Source of the DNA: Jackrogersella multiformis
Taxonomy: Eukaryota; Ascomycota; Sordariomycetes; Xylariales; Hypoxylaceae
NCBI GenBank assembly: GCA_902806575.1
Contig: CADCXD010000010.1
Location: 2,542,001-2,606,000, forward strand
Length of the DNA stretch: 64,000 nt
Direction: 5' to 3'
Shown: in pieces, positions 36,928 through 47,275 of the stretch
How positions within the stretch are numbered: the stretch's first letter is position 1
Layout of the letters: the number at the start of each line of letters is the position of its first letter
The notes under the pieces: model-generated
Database searches by the model: none
Told to the model about the DNA's origin: nothing
Seen by the model: only the letters and a program-made list of their open reading frames with translations
Position numbers and translations under genes: made by a program

Positions 36928-38187
36928 CTAATCGAACGTGATCTTCTTGCCCTGGGCCTTGACCACCGCGCCCGTGAGATACGACGCCGCAGCCGCGTCT
37001 CCGTAGCCGGGTTTCGCCGCGCTCTCAGTCTTCTCTCCGAACGCGGGCCTCTTCTCCCGTTCCTTGTCCTTGCCACCGGCTGCCGCGTCCCTCCTGCTGG
37101 GATCTCGCTTGCCGCCCAGCGCCTTTTTCCTCTCCGGCGGCGCGTCCTTGCCGTACCTCTTCTTGTACCTGACCTGGTCGTCCTCCGCGAGCTCGATCTT
37201 CAGCTCGCGGCCCCGGAGCCTGTTGACCCACCACTTGCGCATCTTGAACTTCTTCTCCTTGCTGCCCCCCTCCGCAGTGTTGTTGTTGTCGTCGTCGGCG
37301 TCGCGGAAGTCGTCCTCGGTCTCGATCTCCTCCTTGATGCGGACGAACCCCTTGACGGCCCACGCCGCCGCCTCGGCTTCCTTGAACTTGACCCACCCGA
37401 AGCCCTTGCACTTCCCGCTGTCCTCGAACGTGGCCACCTTGATCCATTCGATGTCGCCGCACTTGTCGAAGTGCGCGCGCAGGTCGTCCTCGTTGGTCTG
37501 GAACGAGAGGTTTCCCACGTAGATCTTTTTGCTAGCTGGCGCGAGCTTCTCCGCGGCGGGGGTAGTAGAAGAACCGTTCTCTCCGGGGCTTTCCTTCTTC
37601 GGTCGTCCCTCGTACGATTTCGAATCCTTGATCAACACCTTCCGCCCGTCGAGCTCGGTCTCTGTAAGCGCCAGAGCTGCGACCGAGGCTGACTCGGCGT
37701 CGAAGTCCACATACGCGAAGCCTCTGTTCTGGCGCTTTGGTGCTTCGTCAGAATTGCCGTACTTCCTATCCCTACCGCCGTCTTTGCTCATGGGCAAGTT
37801 AACCCTCGTGATGTTCTCCTCTTTTATAGCACCCCCGGAGCTCTCTACCAGCCATTTGAACAACTCGACCCTCGTCAGAGTAAACGCCAAGTTGCCTATC
37901 CACACGCCATGCTCAGCGCGCTGCGACTTCTGGTCTCCCTTGCCGCCCTTGCCCGAACCCTTCGGCACCGATAGGCCGTCTTCGGACTCGGCTTCGTCGT
38001 CGCTGCTTGGCTTCACCGGCAGCGGTTTTCCCTTCTTGAGCAGACGCTTTGCCTTCTTGGACGGCGGTTCCGGCAGCGATAGGTCCACTTCGATCTCGTC
38101 GACCTGCGATTTGCGCTTCTTGAACGAGTCGCCGGCCGCTGGTGGTGGGCTCTGCTGCTCAGCGTCTGCTACGACCGCTGGAGCCAT
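36928..38187 (-). CDS. Rnp24-like RNA-binding protein with two RRMs
   Basis: Single exon, 419 residues. The N-terminus is basic and Ser/Asp-rich (KKRKSQVDEIEVDLSLPEPP, KKAKRLLKKGKPLP). RRM1 lies at about 93-210 (GVWIGNLAFTLTRVELFKWL, RGFAYVDFD) and RRM2 at about 225-345 (KKIYVGNLSFQTNEDDLRAHF, KGFGWVKFKEAEAAAWAVKG). The tail is Lys/Arg-rich and ends in AQGKKITFD. The layout matches fungal proteins annotated after fission yeast Rnp24 and suggests a nucleolar role in pre-rRNA processing. The start at 38187 (MAPAVVADAEQQ) was preferred over the frame extension to 38352, whose extra residues look non-coding. Confidence 0.85.
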   Translation of the reverse strand: MAPAVVADAEQQSPPPAAGDSFKKRKSQVDEIEVDLSLPEPPSKKAKRLLKKGKPLPVKPSSDDEAESEDGLSVPKGSGKGGKGDQKSQRAEHGVWIGNLAFTLTRVELFKWLVESSGGAIKEENITRVNLPMSKDGGRDRKYGNSDEAPKRQNRGFAYVDFDAESASVAALALTETELDGRKVLIKDSKSYEGRPKKESPGENGSSTTPAAEKLAPASKKIYVGNLSFQTNEDDLRAHFDKCGDIEWIKVATFEDSGKCKGFGWVKFKEAEAAAWAVKGFVRIKEEIETEDDFRDADDDNNNTAEGGSKEKKFKMRKWWVNRLRGRELKIELAEDDQVRYKKRYGKDAPPERKKALGGKRDPSRRDAAAGGKDKEREKRPAFGEKTESAAKPGYGDAAAASYLTGAVVKAQGKKITFD

Positions 38188-38589
38188 TGTAAAATTGAGT
38201 AGTTGCAATTGAATTTTTCTGTGTGTCTTTCTCCTTTCGTATCTTCTCTCATAAGTTGGCGTAATAAAAAATTGACCTCGTTGTGCATTCGGAAAAAAAG
38301 TTGTAGAATGCAAGTTTCGATAAATTTTTATGGAGCTGATAAGATAAGACAAAACGATTAGTTTGTAAAATACAATTAACCGTATATCGCACTAATGACA
38401 TATTATGCATATACCAGAATAACATATCTAATGGTGATCTATCCCATAAATGCACGCAACGACAACGACATCTATCAACCAAATCAAAACTTGGAAATCA
38501 GAGCCTCAAAGAACCGTAGATTTGAACAATTACATAACACACCTAGATCTACTATCTGCCTCAACTTAAGTAACAACCCCCCACCTCCC
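38188..38589. other. Intergenic region
   Basis: This holds the promoter of the Rnp24-like gene and the 3' flank of the kinase gene. AT-rich, nothing else seen. Confidence 0.5.
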
Positions 38590-39511
38590 TCACTCATGAA
38601 CCCACTTCCCATCCTCCCTACTAACAACCACCTCATGCACCTGGACCCTCTCCCCAAGAATCTGCTCCCCGTTCACCAAATCATTCTCGTCGGCCCTCCT
38701 CCCAGCCTGCGCCTTGTCCGCCGCGATGCCGGCCTTGACATGGCGCCTGACCAGGCGGCGCCTCGCGGTGGCGAAGTCCACGTCCACGAACCAGCGCAGG
38801 TCCACGAGCGCGGCTGCGTCGCGCCACGGCGGCCGCGCCAGGCACACATAGTTGCCCTCGAGCACGACGACGCGGTGGGCCGGGAGCACGGCGATGTCGT
38901 CCGGCTTGGGGTCCTTGACCGCGTGGTCGAAGCTCGGCGCGTACACCGCGGCTCCGGACGGGGACACGGGCGCCCGCAGCGACCGCACCAGCGAAAGGAA
39001 CGCCGCTCCGTCGAACGTGAACTCCGCGCCGCGCCGCGCGTGCGCCTGTCCCGGGTCCGGCATCGCTGATAGCTGCGCCCGCGTCAGGTGGAACCCGTCC
39101 ATAGGCACGAAGACGGCGGGCGGCGCGGCGGAGGGGTGCAGGGACGCGTGGCGTGCGTTGAGGGCGGCGGTGATGATTTGGGAGAGCGTGGTTTTGCCTG
39201 GGGCGTGTTAGGATTTGTTTCGTAAAAATAGAAAAATAAAAAATAAAAATATTGTGAGACGGTAAAAACTTACCCGAACCCGGGATGCCGGCTATGGCGA
39301 TCACTAGGATGAAGTTAGATTGGGTTAGAGATATAAGTACCGTGCAGAGTAGCCATGGTCCGCGGAGAAATAGATGCTCATTGTGTATATGATAATTCAG
39401 TCTGTATGCAAGATGTTAAATTCCGCGTGACTTACATAGTCGTCGGTCCTCGGGTAGCTGTTGGAATTTATCCCATGCCGTATCCACGAGGTGGGCTACT
39501 TGGTCATCCAT
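38590..39511 (-). CDS. P-loop kinase of the uridine kinase/phosphoribulokinase superfamily (Yfh7-like)
   Basis: Three exons, 39511-39436, 39303-39274 and 39197-38590, sum to 714 nt and 237 residues. The middle exon is only 30 nt and encodes most of the Walker A loop; splicing yields LLIAIAGIPGSGKTTL. Further motifs are VFVPMDGFHLTRAQL (substrate loop), the RRGAEFTFD block, VVVLEGNYV, and a lid region ARRRLVRRHVKAGIA. The order and length match yeast Yfh7 and bacterial kinases of the PanK/uridine kinase group. The phosphate acceptor is not known. Exon 3 is very GC-rich. Confidence 0.82.
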
Positions 39512-39985
39512 ATCGATCCCGCCGCTATATCCACAATAGTAACAGGCGGGCAAAGCAAGAGGAGAAGGCAGAATTAGAAACAAACGAATGAAAACAATTA
39601 ACGCTTTCAACTATAGAAACCTCCGTAAAGTACTAAGTCCACTATTTGGTTGTGTAGGTGGTGTTTGAGTAGAAGTTAAGTTCCTCCCTATGCATTTAGG
39701 GGTAATTCATTGGCCGTCCCCTCATCCGGGCGCGGAAGCACCTGCCTGCCCCACTAACGGAAGGCGTAAATGCACGCTGATGTCAAGCCGAAGCAAAACT
39801 TTCATTCGATAATCCCTTCCAATCATCCTACACTCCCTACCTTTAATAGCTTCCGCCCGGCTCCGCGAACGGCTGCACAGTCCGGATTATCGTCTACCTA
39901 CCTACCTGGTAGGTCAAAATCGCGAAAATCAGATAGTTGAACTAAACCCGTTAAAATTTGAACCAAGCAATCGAAGCTGCCAACA
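39512..39985. promoter_or_regulatory. Divergent intergenic region
   Basis: This is 474 bp between two divergent genes. It contains a run of ACCTACCTACCTGGTAGGT at about 39896-39914, a relative of the TACCTAGGTA element. No gene. Confidence 0.5.
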
Positions 39986-40594
39986 ATGGACCCGGACCTC
40001 GATCCCGGGCTCTTCGGCATCCAGCTCTCCGATTCCGAAGGCAGCGGCAACGACTCGGAACCCGCTGAAGGCAGCCCGCCTAAGAAAGACGATGCCAGCA
40101 AACCTGCAGACCGGACCGCTCAATCGGAGGAGGAGTTCCAGGCCGTACGGAAAGAATACAAAGTTAAGGTCGAGAACGGGGAGGTATGAATCCAAGCCCT
40201 TTATATCCTCCTACACATTATCCATTAATATGTCTTTTATTATTGTTTTCGCATGTACAAATAAGCCTACAGCACCCAGGACACCTAAATATACCCCCCA
40301 AAAACCCCAGTCCAAGCAAATTAAATCGTTAACTATCCTTAGATATGGAAGACAATCAAACTGCCGCTAGGCCCTAGACGGATTCCCAAACCCGAAGCCC
40401 AAGCCTTGCTACATGCCGTCGAAGAGCTGTATTTCTTCAGACGGTACGCCGAGGGCGCACAATTCGTCGGGAAAACGCTAGGTGAAAACGGAGACAACGG
40501 CGATGAAGATGCGGCACCTGGACTTGATAACGATACTCAGAAAACACTGCGGTACTATGAGAGGAAGTGTAACGAGAAGGTTGGGTATATATAA
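39986..40594 (+). CDS. Small conserved fungal protein of unknown function
   Basis: Two exons, 39986-40183 and 40343-40594, sum to 450 nt and 149 residues. The N-terminal half is acidic and disordered (LSDSEGSGNDSEPAEG). The C-terminal half after the junction (KVENGE joined to IWKTIKLPLGP) contains EAQALLHAVEELYFFRRYAE, a helix pair that looks like a TPR-type segment. I recall orthologues of this size in many ascomycetes; the function is unknown. Confidence 0.7.
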
Positions 40595-41004
40595 AAAGAC
40601 TTACGATGGTTACACAACCTAATACCTACATATGAATCACTTTAGACCATAAATCGTCACACATGCTGCCTTATAATACGTCATAGTTATGATGGGGGTG
40701 TTTGATAATTGCCATCCCTAAACTTTCTACATAGTAATCTATATCTATCTGCTGCCATTCATCAGGGGCGATTCTGCCAGAACTTAGCCAGTCTAATTCA
40801 CCTCTTCTATGCAACACAATTTCATTGGGTATGCCGAAACGCCGTGCCTTTTTTTTTTTGGTCGAAACAAAATGGGTCCGCCACCCTCTAAGAAACTCCT
40901 AAAAATGCTATTATGCTGTCTATCCAATTCGTCGTAGTTCTTCGCAGAGCGTCGTGGTTGGCGACAGACTACCCGGGGATGCGTAAATTGTCCGGTTGCT
41001 TGAC
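40595..41004. other. Convergent intergenic region
   Basis: This holds the 3' flanks of two genes. A T-run lies at about 40850. No gene is seen. Confidence 0.5.
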
Positions 41005-41580
41005 CTATGCCAGCATCTTGCCTTCGCTTATCAACCTCTCTTTTTCTCGCTCCTCCGCGAAGACCCTCCGGCTCATGGCCAAGACGCACTCGAAGCCTTC
41101 CTTGCCCTTCATCGCGTTCTCTCTGAATCGGGTGACCAAGCTGTCTTCGATGTTGTTCTTTATTCGCTGCCAGCCGCCGCATAGCGCTGTTATCCTCGCG
41201 TCTTGCTCGAACTGTGTCCTATGCGCATCGAGAGGTCGGTAAACCACCGTCTCTTGGACGTTGACTAGATTCGCCCACGTGATATTCTGGGATACCATGG
41301 TGACGGTTTTCGCGTTCGGGTCAACGTAGGATGTTTCGAAGACTCGGCTCGTCTCCATGCAGCCGATGATTGACTTCAGCCATTCTGGCGCTGATTGCTT
41401 GCAGGTAATGAGACGTTCGGTTCGTAGGATACCGGTGGCTGGATCGACTTCCTGCGAGAGAGTGTCGACGGCTATAACGTGGGTAGACTTGTCGTTCCAG
41501 GGGCAGTACTTCCGCCAGTTGGCGGTCGATACTTCTTCCCACGAGTAGTTAAACGTGTGCGAGCTGGAAAAGACCTTCAT
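41005..41580 (-). CDS. UPS2: PRELI/MSF1-domain lipid transfer protein (Ups2-like)
   Basis: Single exon, 191 residues, covering one PRELI/MSF1 domain. The start MKVFSSSHTFNYSWEEVSTA and the block STHVIAVDTLSQEVDP fit Ups2/Gep1 more closely than Ups1. Further family features are TERLITCKQSAPEWL, NITWANLVNVQETVVY and the C-terminal amphipathic helix LVTRFRENAMKGKEGFE. Ups proteins work with Mdm35 in the mitochondrial intermembrane space; Ups2 moves phosphatidylserine for phosphatidylethanolamine synthesis. Confidence 0.88.
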   Translation of the reverse strand: MKVFSSSHTFNYSWEEVSTANWRKYCPWNDKSTHVIAVDTLSQEVDPATGILRTERLITCKQSAPEWLKSIIGCMETSRVFETSYVDPNAKTVTMVSQNITWANLVNVQETVVYRPLDAHRTQFEQDARITALCGGWQRIKNNIEDSLVTRFRENAMKGKEGFECVLAMSRRVFAEEREKERLISEGKMLA

Positions 41581-43196
41581 CTCTAACGGGGGAGGATGAT
41601 CCCAGAGACAGTTAAGGGATCCTCCTCGAGGAATGTGGTTGGTTTTTTGTTTATGGGTGAGGTATTAAATCCGGACGTTCTGGTCGGGTCTGATTGGGTA
41701 TGATGCGCAAAAAAAAAATGAATGCTCCTGCGTGGTTTTGAAGCCTGTCGGGGGATCCGGATCGAGATGTTTAACCCCGTAGGAAGGTGACCTAAAAAAA
41801 GAGTACCGAAAAATAATGACGCGTGTTGTCTCACTGCTCCGAAAGTGACGAGACCATTTAATTTGCAATCGTAACTGTGTAAACGACGGTGTTTTGCCTG
41901 AAAAGATGGGCAAGGTGGGCAAAATCAACGGCGGTGAATGGAATCTTGAAATCTTGGAATCTTGGAAGTTGAAGGTTTTTTAGTCGCTCTGGTCCCTTTG
42001 GTCCCTTAAAAATAAATCCACTCTTCAGTCAAATGACAAAGCTCCAGGTCTCTGAAAATTTCCATAAAATGGGGAGGCACGACCGATCGGCATTGGCGAG
42101 AGGCGACCTTATCGTGATTTCCCTCCGGCAATGTTCGGTATGTCACTTACCTCGCTTAGAGCACCAGATCAGGTCTAGTCTCTAAAAGTTTGACAATCGC
42201 TCGGAAGGTGCTTGAAGGCCCTGACAATTATGGAGCACGTGATTGGTTCTTTGTGTCTTTGATGGATCTCGAGCATTGACCACCTGTCTGGGAACCTGGA
42301 GCGGTATGCGGAGTTAACGAACATCTAGACTTTGTTACACGCATTTTCTGTTCCACACACTTTAGATATGATAAGATTTTCATTAATATGAAAATCGCTG
42401 TTCTCTCATTTGTCCCATTTATCATCGAGATGTACATACCCCGATACCTAAGTACCTAGGTACGTATTGCCAGTCATTAACCGATCTCTTACATCCACTA
42501 ACCTCGAACCGCAATTTATGGGTTACTCAAATCGACATGTGACATCACAATTCTTAAAGGATGTGCGAATATAATAAGCACACTGTATTAGAATGTGCTA
42601 CCATTTTATCCTTCAAATTACCCAATCAGGTAATAAAAAGGGTTACCACTTAAAGCACAAGTTTACAATGATGCTTTTAGGCTCATATACGTTAGGGTAT
42701 AATTTTATTAAATAATCAGGGGATAAAGGGAGTATACAGTGTAATACAGTGGGATTAATACGAACTCGCACATCCTCCATTTATTTTGACGCTGTTTTTT
42801 CTGCTTAATTGGTAACAGCATCAGTTAGCTAGCTGGCTAGTAAAAGCATGGTATAGGTATTCACCCATTCTTAGTAGATCTACGGTTTGGTGTAATTTAT
42901 TCCACCACAAGCTAAAATTTAAGGTAAGAAGTCTTGCTTGGTAAATGAATCGACTTCTGCTTGCATCCGTACTTGTAGATTTGCTGGCTTCTTCTATAGA
43001 TTTTCTAGGTTATCCCTTCACCCAGCTCCTTTTAATATCATGTTTATTTTGTAAGTATAGACTTTGGATCCGAGTGGAAGGGAGTCCATTCAGTTGCAAT
43101 ACTACGTAAGAACCACTATCAGGTGACTTCGTAGGTAAATAATTATTCCTATAATCTCAGCCACCCAAGTATCTTGAGACTGCTCTGATCATTCAC
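41581..43196. other. Intergenic region, no gene seen
   Basis: This is 1.6 kb between the UPS2 promoter and the MAP2 3' end. TACCTAGGTA lies at 42453-42462. The part from 42500 to 43100 is AT-rich. Short frames have no coding character. Confidence 0.55.
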
Positions 43197-44720
43197 TTAG
43201 TAATCATCACCACGGCTGATGACCTCCTTCACGGTAGGTCGGAGTAGAATGGTCTATAACAAGAGGTTAGTTGCTATTCTTGACCTCTATAGCGTTGCTC
43301 CAGAACTTACGTGTTCGAATTGGGCCGTGTATGACCCCTTCTTATCTAGTAGGGGCGGATAGTCCTCAACAATACCTGTCTGGACGAGATTATTCAACTA
43401 GCAAGACGTTAGACACATTGTACACATAAGCAGGAGGGTTGTTTGGGATGCATACACCCAGCAAATATTTCTCCTGGCCGAGTCTGTCTAGGTATCTGCG
43501 CGCGAACGGGAGAGTGCCAAAATTCTTCTTGATAACATTCAGAAGCGACTTAGCCGAGGACAAACGCAGGTCCACTTTCGGGGCGTCGCTGCGCAGAGCA
43601 TAATGTGATACTTCTCCTTCGTCGTGAACGTAACCATTTCCGGTACTTCCGAAAGTCTCGATGGCGAAGACATCACCTTCTTCCATCTTTGTGTTGTCCG
43701 CCGACTTAACAATAGGGACACTCTTGGTCCCGTGGATGCTGTACGGCAAGATGGTGTGGCCGGTAAGATTGCGGATCGATTTAATAGGGTAGGTGGTCCC
43801 GTTAATCTCGCATTCGTAACTCTCCATAGTTTCTTGGATATACCCACCAAGCTCGCCTAGACGAACATCGATGCCGGCCTCCTTGACACCTGTGTTCGTG
43901 GCATCCTTTACGGCCGCCAACAGGTTGTCATACATGGGGTCGAATGCGATCGTGAAGGCACTGTCGACGATCCTCCCGTTGACATGGACGCCGATATCCA
44001 CCTTCATGACATTGCTCTGCTGCAACACGGTCTTGTTCCCAGCGTTTGGCGTAAAGTGCGCAGCGATGTGATCCAGGTTCAGGCCCGTCGGGAAACCAAC
44101 ACCGGCAATCTTGGCGTCGCCCTCTGCCAACCCGTCGTGCCCAACTAGTCGTCTAACACTATCTTCGATACCTTCGGCAATCTCGGTTAGGGTCTGGCCG
44201 GGCTTGATATTCTTCTGTGCCCACTGGCGGACTTGACGATGGGTTTCGGCAGCATGGCGATAGTCTATGAGGAAATTGCTGTCCAAGTTGTCTAGGTGTC
44301 GCTTCTCTTCGCTCGTGGTACGGTAGCGGTTCTCGTCCTTGTATTCGACTTCTTCGCCCTTGGGATATGTATCGTTGGGGAACAGTTGGGACATCAGAAC
44401 ACTCGGCGGGTCTGTCTGAGCGGTAGGGGCCTTCTTCTTCTTCTTTGGCTTCTTCTTCTTGTTCTTCTTTTTCTTAGCTGCACCGGGCGCAGGTTCGGCG
44501 GTTTGGTTATCAGCATCGTCGTCAGAATCCTCTCCAGAATTCTCTGCTACGTCGCCATCCTTTTTGGTGCCGTTGGCTGCGGTTGCGGCCCTACCATTAG
44601 TGCCACCACCCTCGCTGACTGCAAGACGTTAGAGAATTGCTTATGCGGGGTACAGCTTTGGAATGATAGGTACTAACTACTGAGCTTGTTGAGCTCGTCT
44701 GAGGGAGCTTTAGCAGCCAT
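43197..44720 (-). CDS. MAP2: Methionine aminopeptidase 2
   Basis: Removes the initiator methionine from nascent proteins with a di-metal centre. Exon 1 runs from the ATG at 44720 to about 44685 (MAAKAPSDELNKLS). The main exon runs from about 44621 (starting SEGGGTNGRAAT) to 43456, followed by 43397-43311 (LNNLVQTGIVEDYPPLLDKK) and 43253-43197 (TILLRPTVKEVISRGDDY). The N-terminus is Lys-rich (AAKKKKNKKKKPKKKKK), the ribosome-associating tail typical of type 2 enzymes. Metal ligands are visible in DIGVHVNGRIVDSAF (two Asp), TGHTILPYSIHG (His), FAIETFGSTG (Glu) and QFEHTILLRP (Glu). The exact donor of exon 1 is uncertain: two GT sites 4 nt apart near 44684. Confidence 0.92.
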
Positions 44721-45621
44721 CTTGTCTGGAGAAGTCAAGATGAGGCTGCTCTTCAAATGGGTGGTGACTAAAATGTAAGAAATTCTGGGCAAAGTTCAAA
44801 CTTGGGACTTTTTTAACCCCACCAACATTTCTCAATGTTACACAGTTCGTCATGCAGAGGGCGCAATGGACGCACGAAAGGCATGGGTACCTAGGTACCT
44901 AGGTACCTCGTTAGGCGCGGGGTACCACTGAATGGAACCCCGTTACTTCCGAGGTAGGTGGATGATGATCTCATTGCTACGTACTCTTATTCATTTTGCG
45001 GGGCTGGATACTTAGGTACGTAACCCCTTTTATAAGCCCCTTTTTCATTTCTGTTTCCCATATCCTCATACTCAGCTCTGCAACAATATCCAATTAATAC
45101 TGGTCGTTTGGAGATATGTACTGCAAGTTGCAGCCATATGCATGCGCATTGTCTCATGAGGTTCAAGGTCGCTAGATTCCCGATTGGGGAACAGTCGGGC
45201 AACCCATCCTCTGTGAATGACTTAGCCTCTGAAATAGCATCGAACCTAAACTTAGTCTTCTCTTCTTGTTTCTCTTGGAAATCATTATTATGCTAAACTC
45301 CGTGCTACTATCCTCACTATCATGTCTAATGTCGCCGCCCTGATCTTCTCCTACATCATTGGCAAAGATGTAGTTGGTCGTGATGGCTTGGCAAAGAAAG
45401 GGGGGCGATGGTGTGTCGGTCTGTTGAGATATTAATCGGGATAACCGGTCGTAATGGGCACTTATTGACACTATTTCGGAGTTCACGAGACCTATTGTGT
45501 TGAACAAGCTTAGAAATGTTCATCTACTATCCACTTCAACCTGTAAACTAACCAAAGTCGCCGAGTCATCGCGATCCCGTGAGCCATTCCCTTCAACTTG
45601 CTAACCGCACCCCCTTCATCG
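44721..45621. other. Intergenic region with double TACCTAGGTA palindrome
   Basis: This holds the MAP2 promoter and the 3' flank of the nucleotide kinase. Overlapping palindromes lie at 44888-44905. Short frames at 45108-45507 lack any recognisable feature. Confidence 0.5.
44888..44905. repeat. Double copy of the TACCTAGGTA palindrome
   Basis: Two exact copies overlap by two bases, as at 10501-10518. They lie about 170 bp upstream of the MAP2 start codon. Confidence 0.85.
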
Positions 45622-46398
45622 TTACATTTTCTTTTCCATGGCTATCGGTGGCAGCGCACGCAAAACCTCGAGAAGGCATTCGTCAAGAGGTCTATCCGCA
45701 TGAACCTATAAATGATAAGCAAGAAATAGATCGCTACCATCATACGGGATGAGAATACGTACCGTCTCAATAATGCCTTTATAGTGCTCATGAATCGCCT
45801 TCATATTATCCATGTACTCGAAATACCGTTTCTCAAAACGTTCCTTGGTATCGCTCTTCTCTCTGTGTCGACTCAGAAATCGATCTTGTGCGACATCGTC
45901 CATACACTCGAAATCAAGAACTTTCACCGGCTTGCCAATCTGAAGTCGGTGATACATTAGCTTAGAGCTCTCCTCTTTTTCTAGATAAATCGGAGTTTAG
46001 TGTCATTGATATACAAAGCGTACCTTCTCCTCAAATGCCAGTGCAGTCTCAATATTGCGCGGGAACCCATCGATCAGCCAAACAATGGCGGCGTTGTTGT
46101 TGTTCGGGATTGAGTTGATCTGGTACTCGAGCAACGGGACGAGCACGTCGGCCGGGAGTAGTTTGCTCTCTTTCATATGGGCACGGATGTTATCCCAATC
46201 GAAGCTGTCATCTTCGTAATGCAACTTAGATTTACAGAGCTCTCGCAAATAGTCACCCACTGAGAGGTGACGATAGTGATGGCCGGTTATATTATTGAGC
46301 TTTTCGGCGACGAGCTTGCAGATGGTACTCTTGCCGCTGCCGGGGGGTCCAAGGACGAAGATAATAGCATGGTAGCGTGGTTGGGTAGTGCTCTCCAT
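45622..46398 (-). CDS. UMP/CMP (adenylate) kinase-family nucleoside monophosphate kinase
   Basis: Three exons, 46398-46024, 45972-45763 and 45705-45622, sum to 669 nt and 222 residues. Motifs of the adenylate/UMP-CMP kinase family are in order: Walker A GPPGSGKST at 17-25, HLSVGDYLREL (NMP-binding segment), VWLIDGFPRNIETAL with DGFPR at 110-114, FECMDDVAQDRFLSR before the lid, and DTKERFEKRYFEYMDN after it. The lid and C-terminal arginines look intact, so it should be active, most likely on UMP or CMP. The acceptor before exon 2 was set by frame (GAG, after an earlier in-phase-incompatible TAG). It is transcribed away from the viperin-like gene across an 877-bp gap, which suggests co-regulation. 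It differs from the general housekeeping kinase in being short and intron-poor; orthology to either is unproven. Confidence 0.85.
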
Positions 46399-47275
46399 GT
46401 TGGCTGTCTTGGTGGTATTTGCAGGACAAACTAGAAACTCAAGAGAAGATATTAGTTATTTTTTTAGTAAACAAAACCAATATTAGTCTTAGTAATAAGG
46501 CCTCTAGGTTAGGCTTAATGCCAGAATAGGAGAGAGAGCCTGATGGGAAATATAGAGACTAAATAGCCACAATATGAAACAAATCAAAGACAAGTTCCCT
46601 TCGTCGTAAAGGGGTTTATTTGTGGGTTGTTACTCACCAGACGTGTTATGGCTAATCACGATACCGCAGGTAGGCAAACAGCGGGCTGCTTTGACTTAAC
46701 TAGAAACTAACATCAAGCTGTGGCTGTTTCCAGACTTCTCTAGGTCAGATGCAGAGTATGAAGTAGTGATGGAGCAAGCTGATAAAAGCCAAAACTATAC
46801 CTAGGTAGTATCTATGGTTCAGTTGGAACAAGGTAGGTAGGTTTGCTTGATTTTGTTGGCAGATGACTTTTATCCCGTTTCCGTAATCGATGCTGTCGAA
46901 AACATGTTTGTGGTGTGTACAAAACAGCCACCCGTGTTCTATCCGCCAGCGTACCTATATAGTAGGGGCGTTCTAAGTGTTTGCCTAAGGCTATTGTGAT
47001 GGTTGTCGTTAGGCGTCAAGTAGCAGTACTCTCTCCATCTCTCTTTAAATTCCTCCATTGGCTCGGCCAGAATATTCTTCCAGTACCTGACGAATCATTA
47101 AGGGGACCTCTAAAATCTTGGAGAAGGAGTTATATTAAATAGTACAATGAACTCCTGAACTCACCATCTCCATCCCGTGAGAAAAATTACCTTCTGTCCT
47201 TCACAAATTAACCTCTTATTTCTGCCTCCAGGGATAAAACAGAAAATATCAAAAGAAAGTAGGAAAGTATAAACT
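46399..47275. promoter_or_regulatory. Shared divergent promoter region of nucleotide kinase and viperin-like gene
   Basis: 877 bp with no open frame of note. The only repeated motif is TACCTAGGTA at 46798-46807. A purine-rich stretch with TATAAAC lies just before the viperin start codon. I recognise no defined stress or immune element. Confidence 0.5.
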
